64,000 nucleotides of DNA. Origin: Aliidiomarina quisquiliarum. GTDB lineage: Bacteria; Pseudomonadota; Gammaproteobacteria; Enterobacterales; Alteromonadaceae. The position numbers and the translations under genes were made by a program. The stretch covers positions 211,637 through 275,636 of the forward strand of contig NZ_JAMFTN010000021.1 in NCBI RefSeq assembly GCF_023922585.1. Reading direction: 5' to 3'. A model generated the notes under the pieces. The model was not told the DNA's origin, did not search any database, and saw only the letters and a list, made by a program, of their open reading frames with translations. Shown piece after piece: positions 25,313 to 35,710 of the stretch (within the stretch, counting starts at the first letter, position 1; every line of letters begins with the position of its first letter).

Positions 25313-28300
25313 GTGATCATACTTCAAGGTGCGTCTGCACTGTCTAAATTTCGTGCTGAAAAGCAAATGCAACACTTACAAGCGGCGGGCATTCATGCTC
25401 GTGCAATTCATGCGCAGTATTTCCATTTTGCGGAATTAAACCAAGCCTTGTCGGCTGCCGAGCAAGCAAGGTTGGAAAACCTAATGGGTGGCGGCGTTAT
25501 TGCTGCGCCAGCTGCGCAACCAGGGCAGTTTTTAGTGGTGCCGCGGTTAGGTACTATTTCACCTTGGTCGTCGAAAGCTACTGATATTGCCCATAATTGT
25601 GGTTTAACAATGGTTAATCGGCTTGAACGCGGCATACTTTGGACCATAGAGGGCGAAGGCTTAACCGCTGCTAACCTTACCCTAGCGGCCTCATTGTTAC
25701 ACGATCGTATGACCGAAAGTGTATTAAGCGACATAGGCAAGGCGCAAGCACTCTTTACCCATCATGAACCAGCGCCTTTAACCACCGTTAACCTGATTGG
25801 TTTAGGCAAAGCTGCGTTGGTCACCGCCAACGAAGAAATGGGCTTAGCCCTAGCGGAAGACGAAATAGACTACTTGTATGACAGCTTTACCGCCATGCAA
25901 CGTAATCCTACCGACGTGGAACTGTATATGTTTGCGCAGGCAAACTCAGAACACTGCCGGCATAAAATATTTAATGCCTCTTGGACCATCGACGGCGAAA
26001 ACCAGCCGAAGTCGTTGTTTAAGATGATTAAAAACACCAACGAAGTTACCCCAGACTATGTGCTGTCGGCCTATAAAGACAACGCCGCAGTTATGGAAGG
26101 TAGCGAAGCTGGGCGTTTTTTCCCGAATGAAAGCTTTGAATACAACTATCACCACGAACCTATTCATATATTAATGAAGGTTGAAACCCACAACCACCCC
26201 ACGGCTATTTCGCCTTATGCGGGTGCAGCTACTGGCTCTGGCGGTGAAATTCGTGACGAAGGTGCCACCGGCATTGGTTCTAAACCGAAAGCGGGCTTAA
26301 CTGGCTTTACCGTTTCAAACCTGCGTATTCCTGGTTTTGAACAGCCCTGGGAACAAGACTTCGGTCGCCCCAATCGTATTGTTAGCGCACTCGATATAAT
26401 GATCGAGGGCCCACTTGGTGGCGCGGCCTTTAATAATGAATTTGGCCGACCAAACTTAGTTGGTTATTTTCGTACCTACGAAGAAGAAGTGGTTAGTTTT
26501 AATGGCAAAGAAGTGCGTGGCTTCCATAAGCCTGTAATGATTGCCGGTGGTTTAGGTAACATTCGCGAAAACCACGTGCAAAAGCGTGACATTCCTGTGG
26601 GCGCACCGCTGATTGTGTTAGGTGGCCCAGCCATGAACATTGGTTTAGGTGGTGGTGCGGCGTCGTCAATGGCGTCGGGCGAATCGGCCGAAGACCTCGA
26701 CTTTGCCTCGGTGCAGCGCGAAAACCCAGAAATGGAACGCCGTTGCCAAGAAGTCATCGACCGCTGCTGGCAGCTCGGTGAAGACAACCCCATTGCCTTT
26801 ATACACGACGTGGGCGCCGGTGGGTTGTCGAACGCCTTACCTGAATTAGTGAACGACGGCGAGCGTGGCGGCGAATTTAAATTACGCGCCATTCCAAACG
26901 ACGAGCCAGGTATGCCACCGGTGGCCCTGTGGTGTAACGAAGCACAAGAGCGTTATGTATTGGCAGTTATTCCAGAGCGCATGGCCACCTTTGAAGCCTT
27001 GTGCTTGCGCGAGCGGGCACCCTTTGCAGTGGTAGGTGAAGCCACCGCCGAGCGTAACTTGCGCGTGTACGACAAAGTATTCGATAACTACCCGGTCGAC
27101 ATGCCGCTTGAAGTGTTGCTTGGTAAAGCACCCAAAATGCACCGCGACGCGGTTCGGTTAGCGCCACAAGGCGACAGCTTCAGTGTGCAGTCCGTCGACT
27201 TAAATAACGCGGTGCAGCGCTTAATGCGCTTACCTGCCATAGCAGAAAAAACCTTCCTGATTACTATTGGCGACCGTTCGGTAACTGGCTTAGTGGCCCG
27301 CGACCAAATGGTTGGCCCATGGCAAATACCTGTGGCGAACTGTGCTGTGACAGCGGCGTCTTACGACACTTACGCCGGTGAAGCGATGGCCATGGGTGAA
27401 CGTAGTACCATTGCGTTGCTAAACCATGGTGCCTCGGCGCGCATGGCGGTGGCAGAAGCCATTACCAATATTGCCGCCACCGCTATTGGCGACATGAAGC
27501 GCATTAAGCTTTCGGCCAACTGGATGTCGGCAGCAAGCCACCCAGGCGAAGAAGCAGGCTTGTATGAAGCCGTGAAAGCTATTGGTGAAGAGCTTTGCCC
27601 AGCCTTAGGCATTACTATTCCAGTGGGTAAAGACTCCATGTCGATGAAAACCCAGTGGCAAGAAAATGGCGAAGACAAAACAGTTACCTCGCCTATGGCC
27701 TTGGTTATTACCGCTTTTACCCGTATTACCGATATTCGCAAAACCATTACCCCGCAGTTACGCCCAGAACAAGGTGGCCAACTGTTGTTGATCGACCTTG
27801 GCCGCGGCCAAAACCGCATGGGGGCTTCTGCCTTAGCGCAGGTGTACCGTCAAATAGGGCAAACCCCAGCCGACTTAGACAGCCCCGAGTTGCTGGCGTT
27901 TTTCTTCGAACAAATACAGCAACTGGTTGCCGCAGATAAGTTAATTGCGTATCACGACCGTTCCGACGGTGGGTTGTTTGTTACCTTGGCAGAAATGGCC
28001 TTTGCTGGCCATTGTGGTGTGTCGGTTACGCTAGCGGATAATGTTGATGCCCGTGCAGCACTATTCAGTGAAGAGCTTGGTGCCGTTATTCAGGTGTCAG
28101 ACTCTGTAGCAGCCGAACTAAGCGCCGCTTTTAAGGCCGCAGGTTATGCCGACATGTTGGTTGAGCTAGGCACAGCAACAACCAACGACGAAGTGTTGAT
28201 GAAGCAAGGCAGCGCAACGGTTTATCAAGAAAAACGTTCTGTATTGCGTAACCTTTGGGCGGAAACCACCGACCAAATGCAACGCTTACGCGACAACCCT

Positions 28301-29191
28301 GAGTGTGTCGACGAAGAGCTAGCCATTAAACAAGACATTCATAACCCCGGTTTACACGCTGAACTGAGCTTTGATACCAAGGAAGACATTGCCGCACCTT
28401 ACATTTTAACAGGTGCCGCACCGCAAGTAGCAATACTGCGCGAGCAAGGCGTGAACAGCCATTATGAAATGGCCGCAGCATTTGACCGCGCCGGCTTTAA
28501 AGCCGTCGACGTGCACATGAGCGACATTTTAAGTGGCCGCCAAAACTTAAGCGACATGCAATTACTTGCGGCTTGTGGTGGCTTTTCTTACGGCGACGTA
28601 TTAGGCGCTGGCGGTGGTTGGGCGCGGTCAATTTTATTTAATGAGCGCGCACGTGAAGCCTTCAGTAATTTCTTCTTGCGAGAAAATACCCTAACCCTTG
28701 GCGTTTGTAATGGCTGCCAAATGCTGTCGAACATTAACGAGCTTATTCCAGGCACGGAAGACTGGCCAAACTTTGTTACCAACCGCTCTGAGCGATTTGA
28801 AGCCCGGGTGGCCATGGTTGAAGTGCAGCAAAATAGCTCACCATGGTTTAACGGTATGGCCGGCTCGCGTATGCCTATTGCCGTGTCGCATGGTGAAGGT
28901 CGAGCCCATTTCCGTACTAGTCAAAACGCCGACAGTATAAATGCTCGTGCTGGTGTAGCCCTTCGCTTTGTCGACAACTATGGCAAGGTGACGGAACAAT
29001 ACCCAGCTAACCCTAATGGCTCCATTGCTGGGGTTACCGGGGTTACCAGTGCCGACGGGCGGGTAGCTATTATGATGCCTCACCCAGAGCGGGTGTTCCG
29101 TAGTGTAGCAAACTCGTGGTACCCAGAAACTTGGGGCGAAGACGGCGCCTGGATGCGCTTATTTAGAAATGCGCGAGTTACCCTAGGGTAA
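25313..29191 (+). CDS. purL: Phosphoribosylformylglycinamidine synthase (single-chain)
   Basis: The 1292-residue enzyme is the large gammaproteobacterial form that makes FGAM from FGAR, glutamine and ATP in purine synthesis. It contains the N-terminal PurS-like domain, two PurM-like synthase halves ([20 protein letters not shown] in the first) and a C-terminal class I glutaminase with nucleophile Cys in LGVCNGCQM and PHPERVFR near the end. The start is GTG (25313) after TGGAG. The stop codon lies in the arm of a perfect 26-bp palindrome. Confidence 0.98.
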   Translation: MIILQGASALSKFRAEKQMQHLQAAGIHARAIHAQYFHFAELNQALSAAEQARLENLMGGGVIAAPAAQPGQFLVVPRLGTISPWSSKATDIAHNCGLTMVNRLERGILWTIEGEGLTAANLTLAASLLHDRMTESVLSDIGKAQALFTHHEPAPLTTVNLIGLGKAALVTANEEMGLALAEDEIDYLYDSFTAMQRNPTDVELYMFAQANSEHCRHKIFNASWTIDGENQPKSLFKMIKNTNEVTPDYVLSAYKDNAAVMEGSEAGRFFPNESFEYNYHHEPIHILMKVETHNHPTAISPYAGAATGSGGEIRDEGATGIGSKPKAGLTGFTVSNLRIPGFEQPWEQDFGRPNRIVSALDIMIEGPLGGAAFNNEFGRPNLVGYFRTYEEEVVSFNGKEVRGFHKPVMIAGGLGNIRENHVQKRDIPVGAPLIVLGGPAMNIGLGGGAASSMASGESAEDLDFASVQRENPEMERRCQEVIDRCWQLGEDNPIAFIHDVGAGGLSNALPELVNDGERGGEFKLRAIPNDEPGMPPVALWCNEAQERYVLAVIPERMATFEALCLRERAPFAVVGEATAERNLRVYDKVFDNYPVDMPLEVLLGKAPKMHRDAVRLAPQGDSFSVQSVDLNNAVQRLMRLPAIAEKTFLITIGDRSVTGLVARDQMVGPWQIPVANCAVTAASYDTYAGEAMAMGERSTIALLNHGASARMAVAEAITNIAATAIGDMKRIKLSANWMSAASHPGEEAGLYEAVKAIGEELCPALGITIPVGKDSMSMKTQWQENGEDKTVTSPMALVITAFTRITDIRKTITPQLRPEQGGQLLLIDLGRGQNRMGASALAQVYRQIGQTPADLDSPELLAFFFEQIQQLVAADKLIAYHDRSDGGLFVTLAEMAFAGHCGVSVTLADNVDARAALFSEELGAVIQVSDSVAAELSAAFKAAGYADMLVELGTATTNDEVLMKQGSATVYQEKRSVLRNLWAETTDQMQRLRDNPECVDEELAIKQDIHNPGLHAELSFDTKEDIAAPYILTGAAPQVAILREQGVNSHYEMAAAFDRAGFKAVDVHMSDILSGRQNLSDMQLLAACGGFSYGDVLGAGGGWARSILFNERAREAFSNFFLRENTLTLGVCNGCQMLSNINELIPGTEDWPNFVTNRSERFEARVAMVEVQQNSSPWFNGMAGSRMPIAVSHGEGRAHFRTSQNADSINARAGVALRFVDNYGKVTEQYPANPNGSIAGVTGVTSADGRVAIMMPHPERVFRSVANSWYPETWGEDGAWMRLFRNARVTLG

Positions 29192-29197
29192 CTCGCG
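29172..29197. repeat. Perfect 26-bp palindrome over the purL stop
   Basis: The half-site CGCGAGTTACCCT (29172-29184) is followed directly by its exact reverse complement (29185-29197). It includes the purL TAA. A loop-less perfect palindrome followed 22 bp later by a second stem may be a terminator accessory or a protein-binding or cruciform site. Confidence 0.7.
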
Positions 29198-29218
29198 GTA
29201 CGAAGGTAAGAGCTTCAA

Positions 29219-29246
29219 TAAAAGCCTGCTTAATTGCGGGCTTTTA
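29219..29246. terminator. Bidirectional terminator between purL and the phosphatase
   Basis: TAAAAGCCTGC and GCGGGCTTTTA form an 11-bp stem (one G-T pair) with a TTAATT loop and A/T tracts on both sides. The last codons and stop of the convergent phosphatase gene are inside it. Confidence 0.85.
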
Positions 29247-30570
29247 TCCATTCAATATACTGCTTGGCAATATCCGTATGGTCTTGTTGACCACGGAACT
29301 TCGCTGCCCAAGGTCCAACGGCAATTACCGGTACGTCTTCAGCCGTATGGCCACCGGTGGTAAAGCCTGTGCCCGTGTGAAAGCGCACAATATCAATCAG
29401 TACAGTGTTTATTTCTTTCCACTGCTCGTCACCGGTTATAGCGGCAACCCGATCAAGCTCTGCTTGCTGGTCGGTACTTAATGGAAAAGGAATGTTTTCA
29501 CTAATAATGTCATGCCAGTCAATCATTGGCAGCTCGGCTAATTCTTGGGCCAGCACCCGCAAACTTCGTTGAATACGGTTTACTTGCGCGGCACGCCATT
29601 GGTACTGGCCGTCGGCGCCTAAGGTTAAGCCACCAGTGGAATGGTCGGCGGTTAACACTAAAGCCGTGTCGTTGCGGCCTTCCACGTAGCCCACCAAGTG
29701 TTCAAGGGCAAGGTCTAGCTCAAGCATTTCATGCATGGCGCAGGCAATATCGTTGGCGTGGCCACACCAGTCAATCATCGACGCTTCAATCATCAGCACA
29801 TAAGGTCGGCCGTCGGCTTCAATTAACCGCAGCGCTTCCGTTACTAACTCTTTTAACCGTGGTTTATCGTCGATCACGTAAGGAAAGTTATTCTCATGAA
29901 TAAAAGCGGCCACCGGCAAGCGATGCTGTGTTTGTAAGGCTTCGTAACTTTCCACCACGCGCACGCCACCGCGGGTCATGTCATTTAGGTAATCTACTTG
30001 CTTGCCGTCGTCGTTGGTAAAACGAAATTTGTTACTACCACTACCAATAATTAAGTCGAACACATACTGGCCATCGGCGCGCGGGGTGGCATATTGGCGG
30101 GCAATTTCATTTTCCATGCGGCGACTGCGCACATGGGTAAAAAAGCCCGCAGGGGTGGCATGGGTTAGCCGAGTAGTGGCAACAGTGGCAGTTAAATAAC
30201 CACGGTCTTTGGCAATTTCCATCATGGTGGGTAAATGGTTTTGCTCAGCATCAACGCTAATGGCGCCATTGTAACTTTTTATGCCGGTAGCTAGCGCCGT
30301 TGCGCCTGCGGCAGAATCCGTTACCCAGGTATCATCAGCAGGATAGGTGCTGGCGGTACCGACAAAATAACGGTCAAGCACAGTACGCTCAACATCAGTT
30401 GCAGCGGTGTGAGCGCGACCGTCTTTAAAGTAACGGTAAGCGGTTAGGTAAGGCATACCCATACCATCGCCAATGATTAAAATCATATTTTTTGGCGTTT
30501 CTTCAGCCTGTGAAGCGGGGCTGACAACAAGAACTGCTACGGTTAGCAGCATAACGAACCAATTACGCAT
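29230..30570 (-). CDS. phoA: Alkaline phosphatase, periplasmic
   Basis: The 446-residue protein has a signal peptide (1-22) and the alkaline-phosphatase fold. Metal ligand D35 is in IIGDGMGM, and the nucleophile S86 is in VTDSAAGATAL. HATPAGF, ADHSTGG and TTGGHTAEDVPV contribute further metal ligands. It releases phosphate from monoesters in the periplasm. No Pho box was recognised upstream. Confidence 0.92.
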   Translation of the reverse strand: MRNWFVMLLTVAVLVVSPASQAEETPKNMILIIGDGMGMPYLTAYRYFKDGRAHTAATDVERTVLDRYFVGTASTYPADDTWVTDSAAGATALATGIKSYNGAISVDAEQNHLPTMMEIAKDRGYLTATVATTRLTHATPAGFFTHVRSRRMENEIARQYATPRADGQYVFDLIIGSGSNKFRFTNDDGKQVDYLNDMTRGGVRVVESYEALQTQHRLPVAAFIHENNFPYVIDDKPRLKELVTEALRLIEADGRPYVLMIEASMIDWCGHANDIACAMHEMLELDLALEHLVGYVEGRNDTALVLTADHSTGGLTLGADGQYQWRAAQVNRIQRSLRVLAQELAELPMIDWHDIISENIPFPLSTDQQAELDRVAAITGDEQWKEINTVLIDIVRFHTGTGFTTGGHTAEDVPVIAVGPWAAKFRGQQDHTDIAKQYIEWIKARN

Positions 30571-30592
30571 TATAAGGGCCTCATTAAAGGAG

Positions 30593-31198
30593 TTAACGTT
30601 TTCTGTTTTGCTCTCTATTTGCTATTTTACTTTCATCGCTTTTTCGAATCATAACATAGGTGGCGCCGGCACCGCCGTCGTGCTGTTGTGCCGTGTGGAA
30701 GGCAAGTACCAAGGGTAAGTCGCACAGCCACTGGTAGCACAAACTTTTTAATAACGCAGGGCGATCTTTGCTGCGGCTACCTTTACCATGAATAACCAAG
30801 GCAGTACGAACATTTCTGCGATAGCATTCCTGAATAAACTGCGCAATTTCTACTCGAGCCTTTTCTGCCCGCATTTTATGTAGGTCAATTTCAGCATCGT
30901 AGCCATATTTACCCAATTTAAATTTTTTAAACACCGCTTTTTGAATACCGCTGTCGCACCATTCCATAATGCCTTCGGGCTGTACCCATTCACGTACTTG
31001 GTCGGTTAATCCAGCTCCAGGGTCAGTTTGAACGTCGGCAATGGCGGCTTTGCGGCGTAGCGCGTGGGCAAGGCCTTTGTTTTTAGCAAAGGTACGAATA
31101 GCCACAGGATCACTTTTCAATGGTTTAACACCCGACATAAAGTCTGGCATTAATTCGTCCATTAATTGATTAAATTGCTGTTGGTGTTTGTTTTTCAT
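30593..31198 (-). CDS. smrA: Smr-domain protein, probable DNA endonuclease SmrA
   Basis: The 201-residue protein has a basic, helical N-terminal part and a C-terminal Smr domain (about 95-190) with DLHKMRAEKAR, the VIHGKGSRSKDRP turn and HDGGAGATYVMI. These features match SmrA (YdaL-like) rather than MutS2 or SmrB. SmrA has DNA-nicking activity in vitro; the biological role is unclear. It lies upstream of the phosphatase with a 22-bp gap on the same strand. Confidence 0.82.
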   Translation of the reverse strand: MKNKHQQQFNQLMDELMPDFMSGVKPLKSDPVAIRTFAKNKGLAHALRRKAAIADVQTDPGAGLTDQVREWVQPEGIMEWCDSGIQKAVFKKFKLGKYGYDAEIDLHKMRAEKARVEIAQFIQECYRRNVRTALVIHGKGSRSKDRPALLKSLCYQWLCDLPLVLAFHTAQQHDGGAGATYVMIRKSDESKIANREQNRKR

Positions 31199-31371
31199 TT
31201 GCCGCCCCGTCGATTTCTCGCCTAGTTTAGCAAAAATTATACAAATGGGGGTACTGAAGGAAAGAAGTCATATTACCAAGGCCGTACGGCAGGCTATGGC
31301 TATTGCAAAGGTGGTTTACATGGCAACCCGTAGTGCAACGACATATAATGCAAAACCTACCGGAGAGTATT

Positions 31372-33255
31372 ATGAATATGAATAGTGCTGATGCTAGCTT
31401 GTTACGTGAAACCCCACCTTTCGATGTACTAAACGACCTCGACTTTGCCTTTGCGTTAGAAAACATGGCAGCTATGTATTTAAGCACCGAAAGCCGCGAA
31501 GAAATTATTCGCTCCGGTAGTGTGTTGCTGTATTTGGTACGGTCGGGCACTTACGACTTGGTTAGCCAAGATAATCGCCGTTTGGAACGGCTTGAACAAG
31601 GTGACTTATTTGGTTTCCCTTCGCTGCTAAGCGGGCGTGCGGTGACGAACCGTATTGATGTCGTGGCCGACGGCATTGTGTGGACCTGGACAGCGGATGT
31701 TTTTCATAAATTACGACAACGCAGCCCTGCCTTTGAGCGGTATTTCCTCGATGCCCATAGCCGCCGACTGTTACGCGAACACTATGTTACTCATCCTGCA
31801 CTGCCCACCGAGGGCGGGCTGGCAGAACATGCAACAGACTGGACTATAAAACCCATCAGCGACGTACTGCAACGCAGCGCGGTTTGCATCCAAGCCGCAG
31901 CAACTGTTCGTGAGGCAGCCGAATTAATGTCGCAGCAACAGGTATCTAGTTTGTTGGTGTTAAAAAACAAAACCTTGCTCGGAATTGTGACCGACCGCGA
32001 TATGCGCGAACGAGTCGTTGCGCAAGGGCTTCATTACGCCACCGCAGTGGCCGACATTATGACGCAAATGCCCCACGTGATTGATTGCAAAGAAAGCTTG
32101 TTCGACGCGCTCACTCTTATGGGGCAATGGAATATTCACCATTTACCCGTAGTCGACGAAAACGATCAGCCCGTTGGAGTGATCACCGTGAACGATTTAA
32201 TGCAGCAACAGCGCAGCGAGCCGGTTGTATTGTTACGGGCGTTGTTTAAAGCATCTGATCTCGATGTACTGATCACCGAGGCGGCACAAATACCAGAGTA
32301 CCTGCAAAGTTTTTTACGCAGCTTAGTGGGGCGAGTACGGGATATTACGATACTAGGGCGTTTAATTAGTTCACTGACCGACGCCATTACACGCAAGCTC
32401 ATTGCTTTTTATGAACAGGCGCATGGAGCTGCGCCAGTGTCTTACGCTTGGCTGGCGTTTGAATCGCAAGCGCGCCAAGATCAAACACCAGATTCAGAAC
32501 AAGCGAATGGATTATTACTTGCCAACGGGATAACCAGTAGCGAACGGCAATGGTTTGCCGGCCTAGCTGAGTATGTTTGTGAAGGGCTCGCTGCGTGCGG
32601 AATACCATTTTCCAGCCATCAGCTGATGGCGGTAAACCCCCAATGGCGCATGACACCATTAGAATGGCGTAATCATTATCAACAATGGCTCAGAGTAAAC
32701 AATGGTGAAACGCTATTACTCAGTATGTATGCCGCCGACAGCCGCTTTATTGCAGGTAATAAATATTTATATAGGCAGCATCGACAAGAACTAGTGCGCC
32801 ATGCGCAAAACCCCCATTACCTCAGTGCTATTGCGCGCTATATCAACACTTTAACGGTGCCCATTGGCTTGTTTTATCGTATTCGCAGTAGTGCCGATAA
32901 GCATGGCGACTACTTAGATATAAAAAAGCATGGCATTGCTATTTTAAACCAGCTCATTCGCCTTTATAGCTTAGCCGAAGGGCTTACGGTGGCACCCATT
33001 CCCGAACGTCTTAGCAGTTTGCAGCAAAGCGAGCTGCTTACTCCAGAGGAAATAGAAAACTTACACGAGGCGTGGTACTTCTTAACCGACTTACGGCTAC
33101 AAAGCCAATTTTCACAACGAACTGTCGACATGCCCACCCACACAATCGATCCTACCCGGTTAACAACCATGCAACGGCGGCAGCTAAAAGCGGCGTTTCG
33201 GGTTATTAAGGAAGCCAAGCAGGGGGTGCTATATAAGTTTGGTAGGGTGTTATAA
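31372..33255 (+). CDS. cNMP-binding/CBS/DUF294 nucleotidyltransferase-like protein
   Basis: The 627-residue protein has an N-terminal cyclic-nucleotide-binding fold (about 15-135), a CBS pair (about 160-285), a GlnD-like DUF294 nucleotidyltransferase domain (about 300-430) and DUF294_C. The start is MNMNSADAS after CGGAGAG. The nucleotidyltransferase signature normally reads GSxGRxEQ...TDQDNA; here the region is WLAFESQARQDQTPDSEQAN, so the Gly is Glu and the metal-binding Asp pair is Glu/Ala. Activity is doubtful and a signalling or scaffold role is likelier. It is 2 bp from the exonuclease gene, forming an operon. Confidence 0.85.
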   Translation: MNMNSADASLLRETPPFDVLNDLDFAFALENMAAMYLSTESREEIIRSGSVLLYLVRSGTYDLVSQDNRRLERLEQGDLFGFPSLLSGRAVTNRIDVVADGIVWTWTADVFHKLRQRSPAFERYFLDAHSRRLLREHYVTHPALPTEGGLAEHATDWTIKPISDVLQRSAVCIQAAATVREAAELMSQQQVSSLLVLKNKTLLGIVTDRDMRERVVAQGLHYATAVADIMTQMPHVIDCKESLFDALTLMGQWNIHHLPVVDENDQPVGVITVNDLMQQQRSEPVVLLRALFKASDLDVLITEAAQIPEYLQSFLRSLVGRVRDITILGRLISSLTDAITRKLIAFYEQAHGAAPVSYAWLAFESQARQDQTPDSEQANGLLLANGITSSERQWFAGLAEYVCEGLAACGIPFSSHQLMAVNPQWRMTPLEWRNHYQQWLRVNNGETLLLSMYAADSRFIAGNKYLYRQHRQELVRHAQNPHYLSAIARYINTLTVPIGLFYRIRSSADKHGDYLDIKKHGIAILNQLIRLYSLAEGLTVAPIPERLSSLQQSELLTPEEIENLHEAWYFLTDLRLQSQFSQRTVDMPTHTIDPTRLTTMQRRQLKAAFRVIKEAKQGVLYKFGRVL

Positions 33256-33257
33256 GT

Positions 33258-33914
33258 ATGTGGCAAGGGGTTCAGCAAACACTGCGGGCATGGCAACAAC
33301 AACGGCGTGCAGCCAAGCAAAGCTGGCGCAGTGTCACTTGGTTTGCCATCGACTGTGAAACCGACGGCTTAGACACGGCCAAAAATGCCTTGCTTAGCCT
33401 AGCTTGGGTGCCTATTGAACCGCCTTTTGTACGCTTAGGTGCAAGCCAATATGCAGTGGTGCAACATCAACAGCCACTAAGCCAAAGTGCCGTGGTACAC
33501 CAGCTAACCAGCGCTGAATTACAGCAAGGCGAGCCTTTAGCCCAGCTGTTACAACGTTTTGCTAAGGCCACACAGGGGGCTTATATTGTTGCTCACTATG
33601 CGGAATTTGACCGTGCCATACTAACCAAAGCCATGCGCCAAGCGGGCGTTTCTTGGCAGTCGCGGGGTTGGTACGACACCCTTGCAGTAGAAAAAAAACA
33701 GGCCGCAGAAAAAACCCCGCGCCAACAACATAGCTTTAGTTTATCAGCCAGTCGTGCTCGTTATGGCTTGTTGCCTATGGCCGAGCATCATGCCCGCAAC
33801 GACGCTATCGGTTGTGGCGAGCTTTTTTTAGCGCAAGTGTACCGTCGCCAACGTCGCCGTAAGCTAGCGGGCAGTGAATTAACTCTAGGGCAGGTGTTGC
33901 GGCGTGGGCGCTAA
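33258..33914 (+). CDS. DnaQ-like 3'-5' exonuclease
   Basis: The 218-residue DEDDh-type exonuclease has Exo I in FAIDCETDGLD, Exo II in HYAEFDRAIL and the Exo III His-Asp in HHARNDAIG. It is a stand-alone proofreading-type nuclease, and the partner is probably the upstream CBS/DUF294 protein, since the two genes are almost contiguous. The substrate is unknown. Confidence 0.88.
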   Translation: MWQGVQQTLRAWQQQRRAAKQSWRSVTWFAIDCETDGLDTAKNALLSLAWVPIEPPFVRLGASQYAVVQHQQPLSQSAVVHQLTSAELQQGEPLAQLLQRFAKATQGAYIVAHYAEFDRAILTKAMRQAGVSWQSRGWYDTLAVEKKQAAEKTPRQQHSFSLSASRARYGLLPMAEHHARNDAIGCGELFLAQVYRRQRRRKLAGSELTLGQVLRRGR

Positions 33915-33948
33915 GGGCGTACAACCCTAGCAAGTTAAGTCATCAGCT

Positions 33949-35115
33949 TTATTTAATTAAAATAATATCGCGCTGTTGCACACCTATTAAAGGCTCGCCA
34001 TTACTTACCTGTAGCACACTCGACGAACCATACACTTGGGTAACTACTAATTCAGCAGGATTAACCACCCATTGCTCGCGGTATTGGCCTAGCTCGTCAA
34101 GAAAACCGCCACGGTGCAGCAGTTGTGCTTTGGTGCCCGGCATAATTAAATTGCGCTCGCCTAAATTAGTGTAAATTTGCTCGTTGTCTGTTCGCAGCAC
34201 TAAACCTTTTAACCCCTGGCATTGTAGCTTCTGGTCGAAACCATACACCAAGTCGCGCATGCGGCTTTCTAATTGTTGGCCAAATTCGTTACGCCAAAAG
34301 GCGTCGCTGCTGGTGTCTACCTGGGCGTTGTAAGGGTAGGGCCAAGCTGTTAAACCGGAAACACTGGCCGTGGTTAATAATTCGCCACTGTAACCGTCGA
34401 GTAAATAAAGGCTGAGTTCAAACTGGCGGTTGTGGGCCGGGTGGCGCCAAAATAACAAGTTTGGGCCGTCAACGGGGGTGGCACTTAAGTCATGAAAAAT
34501 GCCCGCAATAATATATTGACTATTATATTCACGGGCTACGCGGCGAGTAAATTCAGCTAGCTCTACATTTTGGTTGGCTTTTACAAAGCGGCTAACGCCC
34601 TGAGGGGCAGAAAGTAACTGCGCCACCCGTAACGACTGGCTATGCTGCCCCAATAAGCGGCTAAAACGAAAGCTACTGGTGGCCCCAATTGTTTGAATGT
34701 CGCCATGGCGCAAATGCTCAGGGAAGGCTACCTCAAACGGAGCCAGCACCACGGCAGGCTTGTATTGGCTGTTTCCGCAGGCACTTACATTTGGCCGAAT
34801 AAGGGTACGCAAGGTAACTTCATGGCGTTGCTTGTTGGTGCGCTCGCGAACTAATTCAGCATGCTCTATAGCGCCGTTACTGCGCCACTGCATACGCTGG
34901 CCGGTAATAACACCGTCTACCACTTCTTCCACGCTTTGTACGCTGCCGCCGGCAAGATCAAGCCCTTGCCGTAAGGCATTTTCAACAGCACGTTCACGGG
35001 CGGCTTCCACATTGCCATTAATAATTGGTGCCCAACCACGGGTTTCATACCAGTCGGCAGCCTGGGCTGCGCTGGTAAGTGCTGCAGCCATTAAAACAAA
35101 TGCTATTCGCCACAT
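33949..35115 (-). CDS. flgT: Flagellar H-ring protein FlgT
   Basis: The 388-residue exported protein has a signal peptide (about 1-19, ending AAQA). It starts mature with DWYETRGWAPI and is followed by domains matching FlgT, which builds the H ring around the basal body of sheathed or polar flagella. I use the ATG at 35115 (after AAAGGTG) rather than the GTG at 35151 that opens the frame. It is divergent from flgP. Confidence 0.88.
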   Translation of the reverse strand: MWRIAFVLMAAALTSAAQAADWYETRGWAPIINGNVEAARERAVENALRQGLDLAGGSVQSVEEVVDGVITGQRMQWRSNGAIEHAELVRERTNKQRHEVTLRTLIRPNVSACGNSQYKPAVVLAPFEVAFPEHLRHGDIQTIGATSSFRFSRLLGQHSQSLRVAQLLSAPQGVSRFVKANQNVELAEFTRRVAREYNSQYIIAGIFHDLSATPVDGPNLLFWRHPAHNRQFELSLYLLDGYSGELLTTASVSGLTAWPYPYNAQVDTSSDAFWRNEFGQQLESRMRDLVYGFDQKLQCQGLKGLVLRTDNEQIYTNLGERNLIMPGTKAQLLHRGGFLDELGQYREQWVVNPAELVVTQVYGSSSVLQVSNGEPLIGVQQRDIILIK

Positions 35116-35151
35116 ATTTGACACCTTTATTGCTGAAATCGGATTTCTCAC

Positions 35152-35178
35152 TTAACTATGCAGAATCTGTGCCGATAC
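35152..35178 (+). promoter_or_regulatory. Possible sigma28 promoter of flgP
   Basis: TTAACTAT, 11 bp, then a perfect GCCGATAC lie 36 bp before flgP. The -10 is ideal and the -35 is weak. Confidence 0.5.
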
Positions 35179-35213
35179 AGAATATATGCAATTCAGAATG
35201 AAGGACGAGGTTT

Positions 35214-35699
35214 ATGGCAAGGTTTAACTTAACGCAAGTGCGTCGTGCTATTGGTGCGGTTTTAGTGGTGGGTGGGCTCAGCTCGCTGGCGGGCTGCTCG
35301 TCGTTAGAGCGCCATGTGGAATACCAAACTATTAAGCCCGACCAATACCCAATTATTACTGCAACCGGTTATGCGCCAGTGGCTGCCCAGCGTGGCGAAA
35401 CCGAGCAAGCTCGAATTTTACTGGCCATGCGGGCATCTCGGCTTGAAGCCTACCGAGAGCTTGCCGAGCAGGTGCAAGGCGCATATTTAAATGGCGAAAC
35501 CAAAGTAGCCGACATGGTGCTACAAAACGACAGTTTTCGCAGTGAAGTAAGTGGTTTAATTCGTGGGGCCGAAGTGGTGCGTAGCTATCCGGTTGGCGAC
35601 TACTATGCTACGGAATTAAAAATTGACTTTGAACGGTTACAACAAGTGTATATTAGCACAACACGGCCTACACAATTGAAAAGCATTCACTTTTATTAA
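35214..35699 (+). CDS. flgP: Flagellar outer-membrane lipoprotein FlgP (LPP20 family)
   Basis: The 161-residue protein has the lipobox LAGC (C28) and a central LPP20 region (ATGYAPVAAQRG...RASRLEAYRELAEQVQGAYL). FlgP is part of the outer-membrane/H-ring complex of polar flagella in vibrios and relatives. In those genomes flgO, flgP and flgT are clustered; flgO is absent between flgT and flgP here. A sigma28-like promoter lies upstream. Confidence 0.88.
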   Translation: MARFNLTQVRRAIGAVLVVGGLSSLAGCSSLERHVEYQTIKPDQYPIITATGYAPVAAQRGETEQARILLAMRASRLEAYRELAEQVQGAYLNGETKVADMVLQNDSFRSEVSGLIRGAEVVRSYPVGDYYATELKIDFERLQQVYISTTRPTQLKSIHFY

Positions 35700-35710
35700 T
35701 AGGAAAAGCC

